The notes under the pieces are model-generated. The model worked only from the letters and a program-made list of their open reading frames with translations. It searched no databases and had not been told where the DNA came from. Shown here piece after piece: positions 50,601-63,695 of a stretch of DNA of 64,000 bases (the stretch's first letter is position 1; every line of letters starts with the position of its first letter). The DNA comes from Liolophura sinensis (lineage: Eukaryota > Mollusca > Polyplacophora > Chitonida > Chitonidae). Where the stretch lies: the NCBI RefSeq assembly GCF_032854445.1, contig NC_088301.1, positions 47,301,116-47,365,115 of the forward strand. The letters are read 5' to 3'. Position numbers and translations under genes: made by a program.

Positions 50601-53600
50601 AAAGTAAGATGTTTAATCTTATAATATCCCACCAACATCTTACAATATCAGATCACACTCTTTAACACAGTTATTCAATAATATATAAAGCTTTAAAACC
50701 ATATTCATGAGACATAGAAAGACAAAGTAATATATGTACCCATTTAAGTAGTACATGTCCAATACAGTTAGTCGTCCCATCTGGTAATCTCTGGTTCTGG
50801 AGACTATTGATCAGATCTGCCAAACAATACACACAAAACTTCTTAATGTACACTCATACAGCATTATTAAAATGCAGCGTCTTATAAATACAGCACCAAA
50901 ATCTTTCATATATGTATATTTTTTTTTTACACAAATCTTCTAGACATGGCCAATGTGTCACTCTATTTTTTCCATCTGTTTTGGATACAATTATGTTCAA
51001 TGCTGCATCACATAGGGAGGTAAGTATCTTTTGTCTAATAAATGTGTTGTCCGACAATGTTACATAGACAGTCACTGTAAGGCCCTTTATACAGAACAGG
51101 GTTCATTATAAATGTTACTGGAGAAATAAAGCTTACCTTCGTGGATGGGTACCAAGGAATCTATTGGTCCAAATATCTGCTGAATTTCACCCTCAGATAG
51201 TATTTTCAGCTTTCTAATGGAATCTCTGTATGTCTGCAATCAGGAATTAACACACTTATTTGTCCTCATTACAGAATATCTTTAACATTGGGAGAACTTC
51301 CTGGCTCTGATGGTTAAAGCTGTGGTTCACTGCGACCTATGTCAGAACCTTGACCACTGAGATTCCGTGTTTGACCCTAGCTCTTGTTACTTCAGCTCAG
51401 GTACCTGGTAAATGTTATTAGTTTACTAGGGGCGCTGTTTTCCTTCACTCATGATATGAACTCTCATAAAGGTGAAAATGGTTATGCATGTTGTGACAGC
51501 AATCAAATGCACCTCTCCCTTATTACAATACTGTTGACGGGGAATAAATCTGTCTACCTTGTTATAAGTGAAGAGCATGGCATGAAATTTTTTAACCTGT
51601 GACATATAATATAACAATACTGTATGTAAAGTGTAATAAATGTGAGCCAAATGAGCCTAATATCATTCAAATATTTACATGATAACTAACAGTGCACAGA
51701 AGATACCCTATTTCTTCTAAATTTTGGGGCACCTGGTAGGCTCATTTTACCCAATATACATGTAATGCTAGCAGGAATACTGAGTTTCCTTTTTCTCACA
51801 TGATTACACTATCTAATTAACAACATACCTATATCTTTACTTTTCCAAAAGGCTGGTGAGGAAATGGTATATTCTACTTTTAACACTACTAATATCTGTC
51901 CCAAATTTGAGAAGAATTAGAGTACAAACTCTGAAGGTTTTCTTCTTTGTAACATTTAAAAGTTACATATACTGTGAAAGACATATCTGTTGAAGACATA
52001 TTTGTGACCATGCCATATTGAACTGTGTGTTGTAATGAAGCATGATACAATGAAGGAGAGGTATAAATAACAATGACTGAAAAAAAATTCTGTGCAACAG
52101 TACTTTTGAAACAAACAACAAGATTTCATAAAGCATGCAAGCAAGGCCAAGAAAGAATTAAAAACAAGATTTTTCTTCTGGCACGAAATGTTCTTAAAGT
52201 CTGATGACATTTTATTTTCTGAACCATATAATAACACTGTGATAAAATTTATAATGTTTTCTTCCTTCGTGCCATGAAACATTGATAACCTACCTTCTGC
52301 ACAGTATTCAAGTCCTCTAGCATATCTGTCTCTCCTTGATATAACTCATATATTGCCTAAAACCAGAAAAGCACATTGGACAAATATGTTAAGAAATCAG
52401 AGAACAAAATGACTACATTTCTGTGTATAAAACTCTTACTCCTCAACAACAACTGTTATACAAATTCAAAATACAAGTCCAAAATATCATTTCATGAGAA
52501 ACTTTTGAAAATGTAATTTTTGCTATAAGGAACTGAAATAGAAAATTAAATTACCAGTAACAAGACAGCTAAATTCTGGTTAACACCTCATCCAGTTTTT
52601 TAATGCCATTTGATTTCTTAATAAGAAAATGAGATTTGAAACTGAGAACAACACAAAGCTAACTTTTTGGTAAATTTTATAAGTTTTTTAACACGTTTTC
52701 AAAACGAAAGAGGGAATGTCAAGACACTAAAAATAAATCACAAATGTACTTCAGCATCTAATGTCTTGCATAAAAACTCTACCTCTTGTCTCTTTATGTC
52801 TTGGTTGCTGAAGAGAGAAGGGAACCGAAGTCCTCCATCCTGCATCATGTCACTCCATGTCTTGCTAAGTCTGCGATTTGAAGATGTTGGTTTGGGAGCT
52901 TTGTATGGTGTGCTAGAACGCTTGGTTATAGGGGAACTTGGAATCTTGAAAGGCTGTAAATTCAAAATAATTTACATCTGTATTCATTTACGATATTCAG
53001 AGTTACTACTTTGCAACCATGAAATGCACTGTATGTGTATTTTTGTATCACAGTGACCACATGTCATACTGTAACAAATTTCAACAGACTTTTCAGGCAT
53101 ACACACCAATTCTGAACAGAAGACATTCACATCAAATTCTTACCTCAAAACTATCAGAACATCTTCTTGATGCTTTATTGCTTGGGGAAAACAAGGTTGC
53201 CAGTGATGAAACTTTCATAAAAGATCTCCTAGGTTTCTTCTACAGAAAGAAAGGAGAAAAAAACATGGTTAATTCCAACACACAATGAATGCTTTGCACA
53301 TGATATCTGACCTACAATTGCGCCCAGGACTAAGGAGAACATTTTAAAAATGTTAAAATGTGTTTTGAGGTCTGCTTGTGGGGTGTCATTCTCTACTGGA
53401 AAAATGAAAGTTTCAACATCAAACATAATTTTTGATCACATCTGTCCTTAAAATGTACTGCTGAAGCAAAATTTAAGGTCATTGGGGAAAGCTTATTACT
53501 AATTGAAAGCATGGTATCATTTTACTTCATAGAATCAAATTTGCTTACTGTATTGGAAATGTTTAAGCTCTGCACGCTGTATGTGTCGTCATCTTTTCTC

Positions 53601-56108
53601 TTCCTTTTTTTCTGAAAAACAAAAACAAACACATTAATATCTTCCACATAGTTCTCTCAGACATGATCACTGACAAGATGGTCAATGACAAGTTCACACT
53701 TACATGTACGTGAAGACTAGTACATGAACGAATGAATAAAAACTCATTTAACTATCACCAAACAATTATAGCATGTTTCGAATGGTTGGCATGCCAGGAG
53801 AAAATGGGCGACCTTGATTTTTACATTTTGGAGGTAACAGGCAGATCACACCTATGAGAAGTAGATGAACAGAAGCTTACAAAAATGGGCATGTCAAATG
53901 TTGCTGCTCCAATAAGTGAATGGCGTCTGGATTTTCTTGGGCCATCATCCATTGATGATATGGATAATCTGTAAAAAGCAAGAATAAAAATTCACTTTCT
54001 TGAGTATGGCATAAAACACCAGCCAAATAAATAAACAAATTACATTACGGACACACATTACGAGGTGCTATTTATTCACATGCCACAGAATACTTCTTAG
54101 ATCAGGTGTTTGATTATCACAATTTGGCTTGCAATTCCATTCTTTACGTATCAGTGTCCAGGACAAGGCTCTATACGTATAAACTTTCAAAACTGGGAAC
54201 AGTGCCACCAACATGTAGGTCATTTTTCTCTAGCTTTTATTACATATCAATGGATTTTATGAAAGTGTTACATCTGATACTTTGACAGTTCAACAAAATA
54301 TTTTAGGGCTAACAAAGAAAACGTGGATACTATCACATTGGGTCAAAACTTTCTTTGTAATACTGAAAAGTAAGGCTGTTTAAAAACTAAGATTATATTT
54401 TCATGTAACTTTCTATGTCACTAATTCATTCATGCCTTGCTGAATGAGGTTGGTTAAATGTCGAGGAGACCCTGTTATAGATGTAGTTCGTGTGACAAAA
54501 GAGTTTGACATACACACATGAGCATTCAACCCTTACCATGTTCATCTGTCTTAAAGGTGTCTAAAAACCACATTCTAGCACATCAAGTGGTGTAGTGGTA
54601 TAAGGAACTGGTTACGGAAGTTCATACCCAGAGCATTTTACAACAAGTAAAGTAAGCCCTTTCAAAAAAAGTATAAATCGCGAAGCATTTATTTATGTCA
54701 ACTGACTGAAGCACGTGACAGAAAGAAGCATGATTATTTATTTACGCTGTTTTTACTTTGTGTGCAAACTGAACATCTCCCCATTCAATTTTAACCAACA
54801 AAAAATTAGTAAAAAATGATGTCAGAATGCATGTGGAAATCAACAAGTAAATAAAACCCAAGTCCTTACAACTCCCCAAAACAATGCCGAAAAACCGAAA
54901 CAAGAGAAAACATGCCAAGCGCATATTTGACATATTTTCAGAGTGATTTCAGCAAAGCATGGGAGGAAATTAGAATTACCCGATATGTACACAGGTACAC
55001 ATTTTTGGACATCATCAAGAAAGAAAATATATGCACGAAATGATTGCGGTAAACGCATCATGTTTCACTGGCAATCGTTTAGTTTGAAAAGGTGGGTTTG
55101 TATTGTGTTGTTGTTGTTACTTTCACGGCATCACCGATACTGTAGTTGTCCAGAACAAAGAAGACTGTTCGTTCACCTACCGTCTATTTTCCTTTTCCAT
55201 CGTCAGCTTTGGTAGTTAATCGTTAAACATCAGCAAATATCATTAAAACTCAAAGAATTGTCTTTCCAGAATTAGCACATAAGCATTTCCCACATAACCG
55301 ACAAAATTCTCCTTCTGTGTACATTTGAATATGGCGGCTGGGAGTAAACGGAAGCCAAAATCGGCCAATGAGAAACGAAACATTTCAAAGGGGAGGTAAC
55401 TCTCCAGCAGTTTACATGAGACCTTCATTCCAAAGAACTCAGGAGTGACCCGAAATTCTGAATGACAAGCGTGTGACCTCATGTCGTGTCAGTTTTTAAC
55501 AGGCCTGTTCGTAATCGCTAATATAAAACACGTGGACGAAAGTAAAAGCTAAGGAATTTGATTCAATGAGTTATTTCTATCAGAATGGTTAAGAAGACCC
55601 TTAATTAGATCCTACATCAATTCACATTTAACACCGTAACATGTATGCATATTGGAGAGGGCATAATTTTATTTTGGGCCAATGAAGTCTCATGACTGGA
55701 ATTCAGTTATTCCAACTTTGAAGTTTTAAACTTTTAATGTAGATTTGAAATCGCTACCTAAAAGAAAAACGAAGTCTAGATTTATCCATTGTAATGAGGC
55801 GTAATGGATTTCAGTCCCCTTTTAAAATCTGTTTGTTATTATGATTATATTCAAGCCTCGGTCTAAATCCACAAGAGGCTATACGCTAAATATATTACAT
55901 ATACGGCATCGCATATAGCCAGACTGTTCTACAGGATTATAAATAATATTCTACGAAAGACTTTCATGTATGACTCTTTATGCAGTACTAAATTTCGATC
56001 AAAATAGAAACAGAATAATACATTGTAATACGCATGCATAGCCTACCTTCTTGGAGAAGGAGTTTTCACGTCCGCCCATTCCAATGTGTCCGTAAATTCC
56101 ATCTTCAT
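47605..56108 (-). CDS. NET1: Rho guanine-nucleotide exchange factor, NET1/ARHGEF3 type
   Basis: Activates Rho GTPases through a DH-PH module. Fifteen minus-strand exons: 56047-56108, 53881-53968, 53549-53611, 53144-53239, 52783-52953, 52294-52356, 51137-51233, 50740-50816, 50302-50458, 50007-50065, 49528-49569, 48928-49029, 48545-48613, 48202-48385, 47605-47774; 1500 bp, 499 residues, all phase-consistent. The N-terminus carries RRLSIS and RRHSL basophilic-kinase-like sites and KKRKRK (about residue 51), matching the nuclear-localisation function of NET1's N-terminus. The DH domain (about 156-340) includes IKRQEAIYEL, ALLDEKR, DFLQRCMESPFSRKLDLWSL and MKYPLLLKSI. The PH domain (about 365-478) includes CCGVLKNNKG, YRQPIPIEDLVVEDLKDGEV and KRQWLQWLNRAL. 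Human NET1 has FLQRCLESPFSRKLDLWNFL and YRQPIPVKDLLLEDLQDGEV. Vertebrate NET1 and ARHGEF3 are paralogues, so this is probably the single ancestral type. It ends QEEVPL rather than the ETNV-like PDZ tail. Confidence 0.94.
51704..51920 (-). repeat. Dispersed ~210-bp repeat family, member 3
   Basis: Reverse complement carries CTAATTCTTCTCAAATTTGG, CAGATATTAGTAGTGTTA, CACCAGCCTTTTGGAAAAGT and AGAAGAAATAGGGTA, in the order seen at 33101-33279. Lies in NET1 intron 6, between the exons at 52294 and 51233. Confidence 0.75.
53990..54041 (+). mobile_element. SINE tail fragment
   Basis: TCTTGAGTATGGCATAAAAC followed by ACCAGCCAAATAAATAAAC is the end of the SINE family seen at 23010-23276. Only the last 50 bases or so are preserved, just upstream of NET1 exon 2. 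Confidence 0.7.
55181..55200 (-). CDS. Alternative first coding exon of the NET1-like gene
   Basis: ATGGAAAAGGAAAATAGACG followed by a strong donor GTAGGT. It ends with two spare bases, the same phase as exon 56047-56108, and both join exon 2 to give an arginine. The short form would begin MEKENRRLSISS and total 485 residues. NET1 in mammals likewise has isoforms with different N-termini. Confidence 0.55.
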
Positions 56109-58161
56109 TTCTGCGGTAGGCCAGATCTGATGTATACAGAACTGTGCTCGAGGTGTTTCTGAGACATTTGATGAAAGCCCCTTCTGTTTTCTTGACAGTT
56201 TACTTATCAAACACGTTTACCAAGTCATTCAAATCCAATTATCCCTTGAACTCATATTCAGGAGGACGATTTTGATTTCCCGCTGTTGTTGCAATCTGCA
56301 GGTGGTTGAGAAGTGTAGACACGGTGGATAAAGGAAATTTTTCATGTCTTTGTGGGTGTGCGTGGGGTGAGGAAGGAAGGGTTTTCGGGTGGCGATGAGC
56401 GCCATGTGGCGTGTGTGTGTTTGAAAAGGTTGTGTTTTAGGGCATGTATAACTGATGAGCACAGCCGGTATGGGGCCACTTTGGTTTAAAACGAACGTTC
56501 TTTTGTTAAGTGAGCTCTTGAGTAGATAAGAATATATGACAACAGGTAAAGGTAATTTGTTCTGTGTGTGCATTGTCCAATGAACTTGTATCTTACCTGT
56601 TCATATTAGATCAAAGGTAGACTTTCTGCACGCGCGCGATCTGGGATCAATTCAGATTACCGACAAAAGGCCACACTCATTCGGATGGCGGAACAACGAT
56701 TCTAACTTTTGTATATATACGCAATGTAATTTCACATTTACAGAAAACAATTATAAAATAGGATACCATGTATCTAAATGCCACATCAGCAGGCCTGATC
56801 TATAATATAATCAGGTTCTCGCTGTGAACTTGTGCAAATTTTATATAGCCCATCATATAGCGTAGGTGTACAATAGTTTACATATCTGACGCGCAATTCT
56901 GTGTACAATGATCTTAATTTGTTCTCTACAACATTGCAAGCCTACATACAACCTTAACAGGCCTTAATTGGTGTGACATACAGCACTCCACTCGTGGTGA
57001 ATCCTGCTGCTGCATGACAGCTGTATGTGTTGGCTTCTTAGCATGTAGTCCTCATCACTCACAGCTCTCAAATGTCACTTTTAATCCTTGAGTATCAACG
57101 TTTCTGGATTTGTTTTAAAAACAACCGCAATGCCACAGCTGGTGGTGCTATCATCAGCTATAGGCTTCGATGTAGATCTATGCTCACGTGTATACGGCGC
57201 TATGGTTCTGTACTTTACTTATTTGATTGCTGCTTAGAGCCACACTTGTATATAAACATATATAATCAACATATATAACACATATGCTTTGTTTACTACC
57301 TAAAATTATATATATATAGTATACAGGGTATGAATGTTTCCCATAATATTGTGGAGATAATATATATGGGCATACATTTCTATAGACCTGCACGTGAATT
57401 CGATGCTGGTACATAAACAATATAGGCCTATAGGCCTACTTAACATGTTTCTGTACATACATCAGATGATGTCATCTTATGTTCACAAACATATAGGCCT
57501 GTTCTAAATTGATTCTGAAATGTTCCGTATTAAGATAGATCATGTGTACCGGTACCAAGAGGGGAAGATTTTCTGTCAATTTGACTTGTAGGCCTATATA
57601 TAGACCTAGGGCGCATAATAGGCCTATTGGCCTTTATGTCGCTGCTGGTTAATGGAAGTGTGAAAATTAATGTTTTCGCGGAGATATGTTATCTGGGTCT
57701 TAAATAGGATGGTCACCGTGTCTAATGGGTTAATTTAGCTTGCTGCTGTCAGTTTTATAAAGTGTTATATGCACATGGGACCATTACAGGGGTCTAATAT
57801 ACAAGCGATACCTATATGTATATTAGATCCTGTACTGTGCAAAGTTTGTCGACTCCCCACCACGATGCTATTTGCCATCACTTATATTCGAGTTCTATTC
57901 ACACCTTTATGCTTAGAAAGTATACAAAAAACATGTGTTGAATGGCGATAGAAGACACGGTTTATTGTTCAACATCTGAAAACAGGAACTTGGCCGATTC
58001 AAAACCGCCACACTGGAACCAGTTTCGGTAAGGGAGGTAACTGTGCATAGTTCACTCCTCACAGGTACATCGTTTCAACCAATCTGATGTCGCCAGATGT
58101 CGCCACCGGTCGTCAATGTTTTACACCAGGATGGATATAGAAAAGTTCGCGAGTTGTGTTT
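56109..58161. other. Divergent intergenic region, NET1-like and IL-17R-like genes
   Basis: Probable promoters of both genes. No coding exon recognised. A TAGGCCTA-rich patch lies at 57421-57630 and short TATATA runs near 57300. No core promoter elements were assigned. Confidence 0.4.
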
Positions 58162-61100
58162 ATGATGGACTTTAAATCCTTTTGTATGTTGTTCCTCGTA
58201 AGTTTGGTGATTGCCAGTTGTTTCTGTCAAAGCAATGGGTTGAGCAGCTTGGGTACCACAGGAAAATGTGAACCAAGGGATTGTTCCGAACAGGTAAGCG
58301 TGCTCGACTTTGAACCCAAACTGACAGCGACACTGTCGCTTATCGTGTTATTGTCTTGTAGTTTCACTTTTTCGTTTTCATTTAATCTCTTGGTTAAATG
58401 GTGCACCGCATCAGACTGTACTTATAGGAGTTTTGAAGGGTTTATCACCGGTCAATCAGTTTTAGAAGTCGGTTTTATGTTGAATTTGTTAAAAAATAAT
58501 GCCTACATTAGTCATTATACATGTTTGTGATTTTAATACAGAGCATTCTACACTCACTCTACTAGGCAACCACATGTACTAGATCAGAAAACAACACATT
58601 TTTGCACTTATATCAGAAGGCCTATGATTGAATATATATCTACATTCATAGTTATCTTTCATCTGAATATGCTCTGCAGTGTAACATCGGTTAATATTCA
58701 TAAGGTTTTCATAAGGCCTTCAACCTACATATGGCAGTGGATGAGGAAATAGAGACATACTAAGATTCTTCAGCCTTTTTGGCATATTTGCAAGGTGTTT
58801 ATTCAAGCATATGTTGAGGCTGTTATTCTGTGTAGACTGATAGAACTGATTTGAAAGTGAAAAGTGCATAAATCACACTGAAGTTTGCTCTTTCTTATGC
58901 GGAAATGTTGAATTACAGTAATAGGCATACAGTGCTAAATGCATTTTAAGTTAGGCGTAACATGCATAACTTTCACTGGTTCATGATTTGTACTAGTCAA
59001 GACTGAAGTAATAAATGTTATTTTAGATTTGTTCAGTGAAGAATTAAGTATTGCATAATCATAATTATGAAAAGAACAGACAAGTTAGCCTGTGGGCTGT
59101 TAAGCCAGAAAAAAATGTAAATGTAAGGGGATTCCCCTTCAGTTTACAGGCCGGATTTTGTAAATCCTTCTGAGATTATATACTTGTACACATTCATACT
59201 GTTGGAAATAGTTAATACTATGGAGTAGAAGATTGTTGAAAGTGAAGGCATTAATGCAGACATGTGAACTAGGAAGTTTAATGAATTCATAGGGAGACAA
59301 TGCTTTTGGGTTTGGTCACGGAGCTCAGTTAACAGACTGCACCTAACGGAACACTTCACCTGAACACCCCATTAATTTTAACTATCAATTAAGCTAATGA
59401 CGAAAGAAAATGCTCTCTATGTGCCTGTCTAGGTGAATACTAACTTAGAAACATATATACACAAAAAATGCTTCTTAAACAACTTATGAAGTGCCCATGG
59501 ATAATAATTTGTATCTGCCACATGGTGAAGTGTAAATGGCATACCTCTAGGCCATGTAATATTCATTCCACAGCTAAGGAACAGTCATGAATGCCTTGGA
59601 GATATGAGAAATGTGCATTTTACTTTTGTATATAAACCTAGAATGTTTAAAGCAGTGTAATTAAAGGAGAACTCCAGCATCGTTATTGTCACACTAAATG
59701 TTCCCTAGACGTTAAAGATAGACTGTCTGCTTGTCTTGTTGACCGCGGAGCCTTGGCCTTGTGATGTCATGTCGTGAAGACCTGTCGGGATTATGTATTG
59801 AAAAGCCCTGCAAACCATTGACAAGTCCATGCATTGGGCCTACCATTGTGTGCTTTTCCTGAAGCTATTGTATGACTAAGTCTATTATTACCCCTACGTG
59901 TACATCTCTTAATTAGCACCCTGGAAATCATAAGAGTAAAGCAGTTTTACACCAAATATTTTGAAAGATACCGGAGTTGAATTAGATCCTGGAAAGGCGT
60001 GTTCAGCATAGTGAGCGGGCGATATGATGACCGATTTTTCACTCCCATAATGGCCACCATAGATGACACAAACTCACTCCCATCTGGTTTGTTTGACATG
60101 AATTGAACATCCATGCAATACCTGTGGAGAATTTGGCCTACAGGCTTTGACATGAGGATCCATGCAGTTGGGCCAGCTGATTGGTAGTTGCAGTTGATGA
60201 GAACGGTCTGTCGCTCAACACCGGTGAAATTAACAGGCGAGATCTTTATGTTTTACAAAAGTATCATCGGCAAAAATAGATAAAGTTTGAATTTGAATTG
60301 AATGGAAATAGCAACTGGTAACACATAGAAATGCCATGTAGCCTCGTGGCCTTTGTAAGGCAAAAGTCCTGGCAGTTCCTGTCACAGCCTGCTGTTTCAA
60401 ACAAGCAAGTACAGTAGTTAAACAACTTCTGCATTAGGGGAGTGAAAATCTAGACTTCTTTGTTTTGCTTTGCTGTTGGAGGGATATAAGCCTCATCCAT
60501 CGGCGTTTCATTTAAGTAGGCCTGGCTGAATTAGCAAGACTTTTACCACTATGATTTAGTCCTCCATAATCAAGAGGGGGTGTTTTTGATGAGAGGTAGT
60601 CCATATTTTCTCAATCTGTTCCATTTTTAGGCCACACATTTCCCTGTGTTGTGTTACTGCAGTCACATAGCCACACTTGAGCATGGAATAATCTTGGAAT
60701 TAGTTGTCAAAGTACAGTGATTGTCTCCTGTGGTCTGTGTTGTACACATAGAGAAGCCTCACTTGGCTGTAGGGAATGTAACGTTGAGATGTCATAAGGT
60801 CAAGAATGGCTTGATCGTAGTGGATTAGATTTTCTGATGTTTGATCGTAAAATTCTACCGTTTTTTTTTTCAGTTTTCTCCCATTTTAAAAGATCAGGAT
60901 CAATTTGGGGAACATAAAAGCATCTATATGCAGTTTGGAAGGCCTAGTGCTGGGGTTTTACTTTAAAGAATGTTGGAAAGATTTTTGAACCCTTGGCACT
61001 GCGCTTCTTTGGTTTGACACTTATACACCTGGGATACATGCAGCTGATCAAATGAACTGCTGTAGAGAAAATTGAAGGATAGACGTGCACATATATTTGC

Positions 61101-63695
61101 ACATACAAAGATGTTGAATCTACTGATGGTTTTTTCTGACACAACTACATGTACTTCACGAAAAGCTTCTGAAAACAGTTGATTGATTATAAAATATCAA
61201 AATAAAAATATTTGTTTTTATTAGATGTGGTTTATTATTACGTGTAATTGCATTGATGGTATTACGTGTTCAATGATATCATTTTCAATGATATGTAAGT
61301 TATAATATGACTGTTGGTCAGGTACTGTGTTGAGCCTCAAGTGGTCTCACAAACTTCTTGCGTTAAAAGCTGCAGCTAAACCAACAAAAATGAGCTGAAT
61401 GCAAGGCATTTTGTTTTAAACTGAGACTGTGTTCGAAAACATTGCGGGGATATCATGCTTCCAAACTCTGTCCGGCAAAAACTATCCATTCTTTAAATAA
61501 TGCGGATGCGTAAGTGGCATCTACTGATTACACATGACTGTAGCTTAGTTAGCTTAGATAAGGAACAAAGGGCATAAGGATGTTTGTTGGATATTTTTAA
61601 CTCTAACATTCAGCTGAAAGCTACATTTAGGTAGGGCAGGGATTAAGGTGTGCTCTTTTGAGGAGTAATATTTGCTGAGAGGATTTATGAGAGAGTGTGG
61701 AACAACGCAGATTTACATAAGAGTAAGTAACTTGATGCCATTTCTGACAGTTGCGACAGTAAGTAAAAACAATCAGCCTTGACACTGGTTTGTTTGAGTT
61801 ATGTTGTGCATATTTTTACCTCATATTTCAAAGGATAATATAATAGTTGTGTACGTCCACCTGTTATCAGAATATTTTGAAAACCAATTCAGGTATAAAA
61901 TTTGGTGAACTTGTTTATCTGAGGTCTCAGTAGGAAGCATATCAAAAATGAACATTATCAAAGAATATTCAACTGACATTTGACCTTTCTTGTCTTCAGA
62001 ATTCATATTTTGTTTGATATGGACCATTTTGAGAAATAGATACAAATAACAGTATAATTATCATTAAGAATGGTTGAGAAAATTAGTTTCAAAGTTTTAC
62101 CATAAAAATGTTATTTATGAATGCTTTGTAGGTGCCAGAGACGAAGTGTAAGCCTCAAAATAAAAATTCACTATAATTTTAATAAATCTAAATGATAAAA
62201 TTTGACACTTTGTCTTTACCCTGTTTAAATTCACCAAAATTGTTCTCTTTCAGGGACGTTTCCCTGGAGATCATTCATTTCCGTGTTTGATCGGGCACAA
62301 GAATGGTAGGTTTTCATTTGTTTGTGTATCTAAAAATTGCATTTATGTATATATTCGTGCTATAAAATCAATAAGAAAGATAATTTTACTGCTCAAGTTG
62401 GGAATGGTATGGTACTTTCATAAAGATATATTTTGAAAATATACTGTATATTACATTCTCATCCAATACATATAGCCATATTAAAGCAATAAACCTCTCA
62501 TGTCTTTCGTTATACATATATTTACTATTGTTAGTAATTAATATTTTTATTTCTTTTCTCTAGAATGTGACAGGTTTAATGTACAGCCTGCTAGAAAGCC
62601 AACAAGGCATATTGTCCCACCAAGAATTGCTGCAGTGAATGTATATCAGAGATATTATCCTAAATACAACAAATCCTTTCCTGTCCTGAATGTGACGTTG
62701 ATTTTGCCAAACGATGGTAAGATGGTCATGCCTAAAACGCTATGCTACTGCAATTCTTTAACCTTTTGTCATGATTGGTGTTTATTCAGGTCTTTATTCA
62801 AGCACATTCTGAGAGCATTATTGTGTGTTCACTCATAAAACTATTCTTTTTGTGGATCCCTGAGATTCACCATTCCAACCAGTGTAGTTTTGTCCCCATA
62901 AATTGTGCTGAATGTTGCTCTTTCATATGCAAAAAGGTTGAGGAATTAGGGTACATGTAATATTGTTACCCAATTACCCTAATTCTTCAATCTTTTCATC
63001 GTCGTCATATGACTAAAAAAAAAAAGTATAACCCCAAGCACTCACTCACTCACTCAACCTTCTGAACCACATTTCATACATTCTGAGAAAATTATGAAGT
63101 GTAGGGAAATAATCTGCACAGTTTTGTGAAGCTTGAATCTTAAATGACACAAACAAATCATTTTTGGCGTCATTTTTATAATAACTGTATGCATAAATCC
63201 CATTGAAAGAAGTACTTTGGTAGTGGAGAAGGTTGAAGATTTACAGTATGACGTTTTATCTACGGTTTAATTTGACACTACATTTGTTATGAGAGGGAGA
63301 CATTCATTTTGTTTTTGCTGTTTGTTCATCAGCGTTTTAACATTGTGGCAGGCATTAATTTCTAGATATTCTAGAACTGCAGGTCCAAAACTATTCAAAT
63401 TTAGTTTGAAGCTTCATTGTTTTGGAAACACTAACCATACATATTCATATATATGAATCTATTCTGGTATAGTGTTTTTAATCTGTAGGACTGTAAATGC
63501 AAAGTTTTATCTGAAATTTTGCTTTAGATCTGACATTAATATGCAGACTTTCATCGCTCTGTTTTAGTCTACAGTTTAAATAGGACCAAAGCTGTTAAAC
63601 TTTCCATTTTGGACGTATCCCGGTCCGACTACAACTACTGCAGACTCTTTGATTTTAGAAATGCAACCTTCACTGAAAAGGATGCCGCTCATCCG
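58162..63695 (+). CDS. Secreted/membrane receptor N-terminus, IL-17 receptor-like (partial)
   Basis: The first four coding exons: 58162-58293, 62254-62305, 62564-62716, 63568-63695 (465 bp, 155 residues, phases 0, 1, 1, 0), and the gene continues beyond the window. It begins MMDFKSFCMLFLVSLVIASC, a clear signal peptide. ATG 58162 was chosen because the upstream codon at 58156 is GTG. Cys-rich segments follow (CEPRDC, FPCLIGHKNECDRF). Exons 3-4 then form a fibronectin-III-like sheet: PPRIAAVNVYQ, SFPVLNVTLILPNDG, TKAVKLSILDVS, YNYCRLFDFRNATF. Against human IL17RA from memory (LFPVAHIEWTLQTDAS, GAELSVLQL, LCVRFEF) spacing and hydrophobic pattern agree, including FPV, the acidic turn and the C-x-x-F-x-F strand. 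Asn-Val-Thr and Asn-Ala-Thr are N-glycosylation sites. The intracellular SEFIR domain that would prove the family is outside the window. Other cytokine-receptor ectodomains remain possible. Confidence 0.6.
58294..62253 (+). other. Intron 1 of the IL-17R-like gene
   Basis: A 4-kb intron with GTAAGC donor and TTTCAG acceptor. No additional exon or recognisable repeat was seen in it. Confidence 0.5.
62994..63060 (-). mobile_element. End fragment of the GTGAGTGAGTGCTTGGGG SINE family
   Basis: The plus strand reads TCATCGTCGTCATATGACTA, an A tract, then CCCCAAGCACTCACTCACTC, which is the inverted first 70 bases or so of the repeat at 37838-38165. Lies in intron 3 of the IL-17R-like gene. Confidence 0.75.

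Noticed and set aside
51298-51400. tRNA-like stretch with GTGTTTGACCCTAGC
   Set aside because: Could be another tRNA-derived repeat head, but cloverleaf pairing is not convincing and no second copy was found here.
54580-54645. tRNA-like stretch with GTGGTGTAGTGGTATAAGG
   Set aside because: A-box-like only; no matching stems, so not called as a tRNA or SINE.
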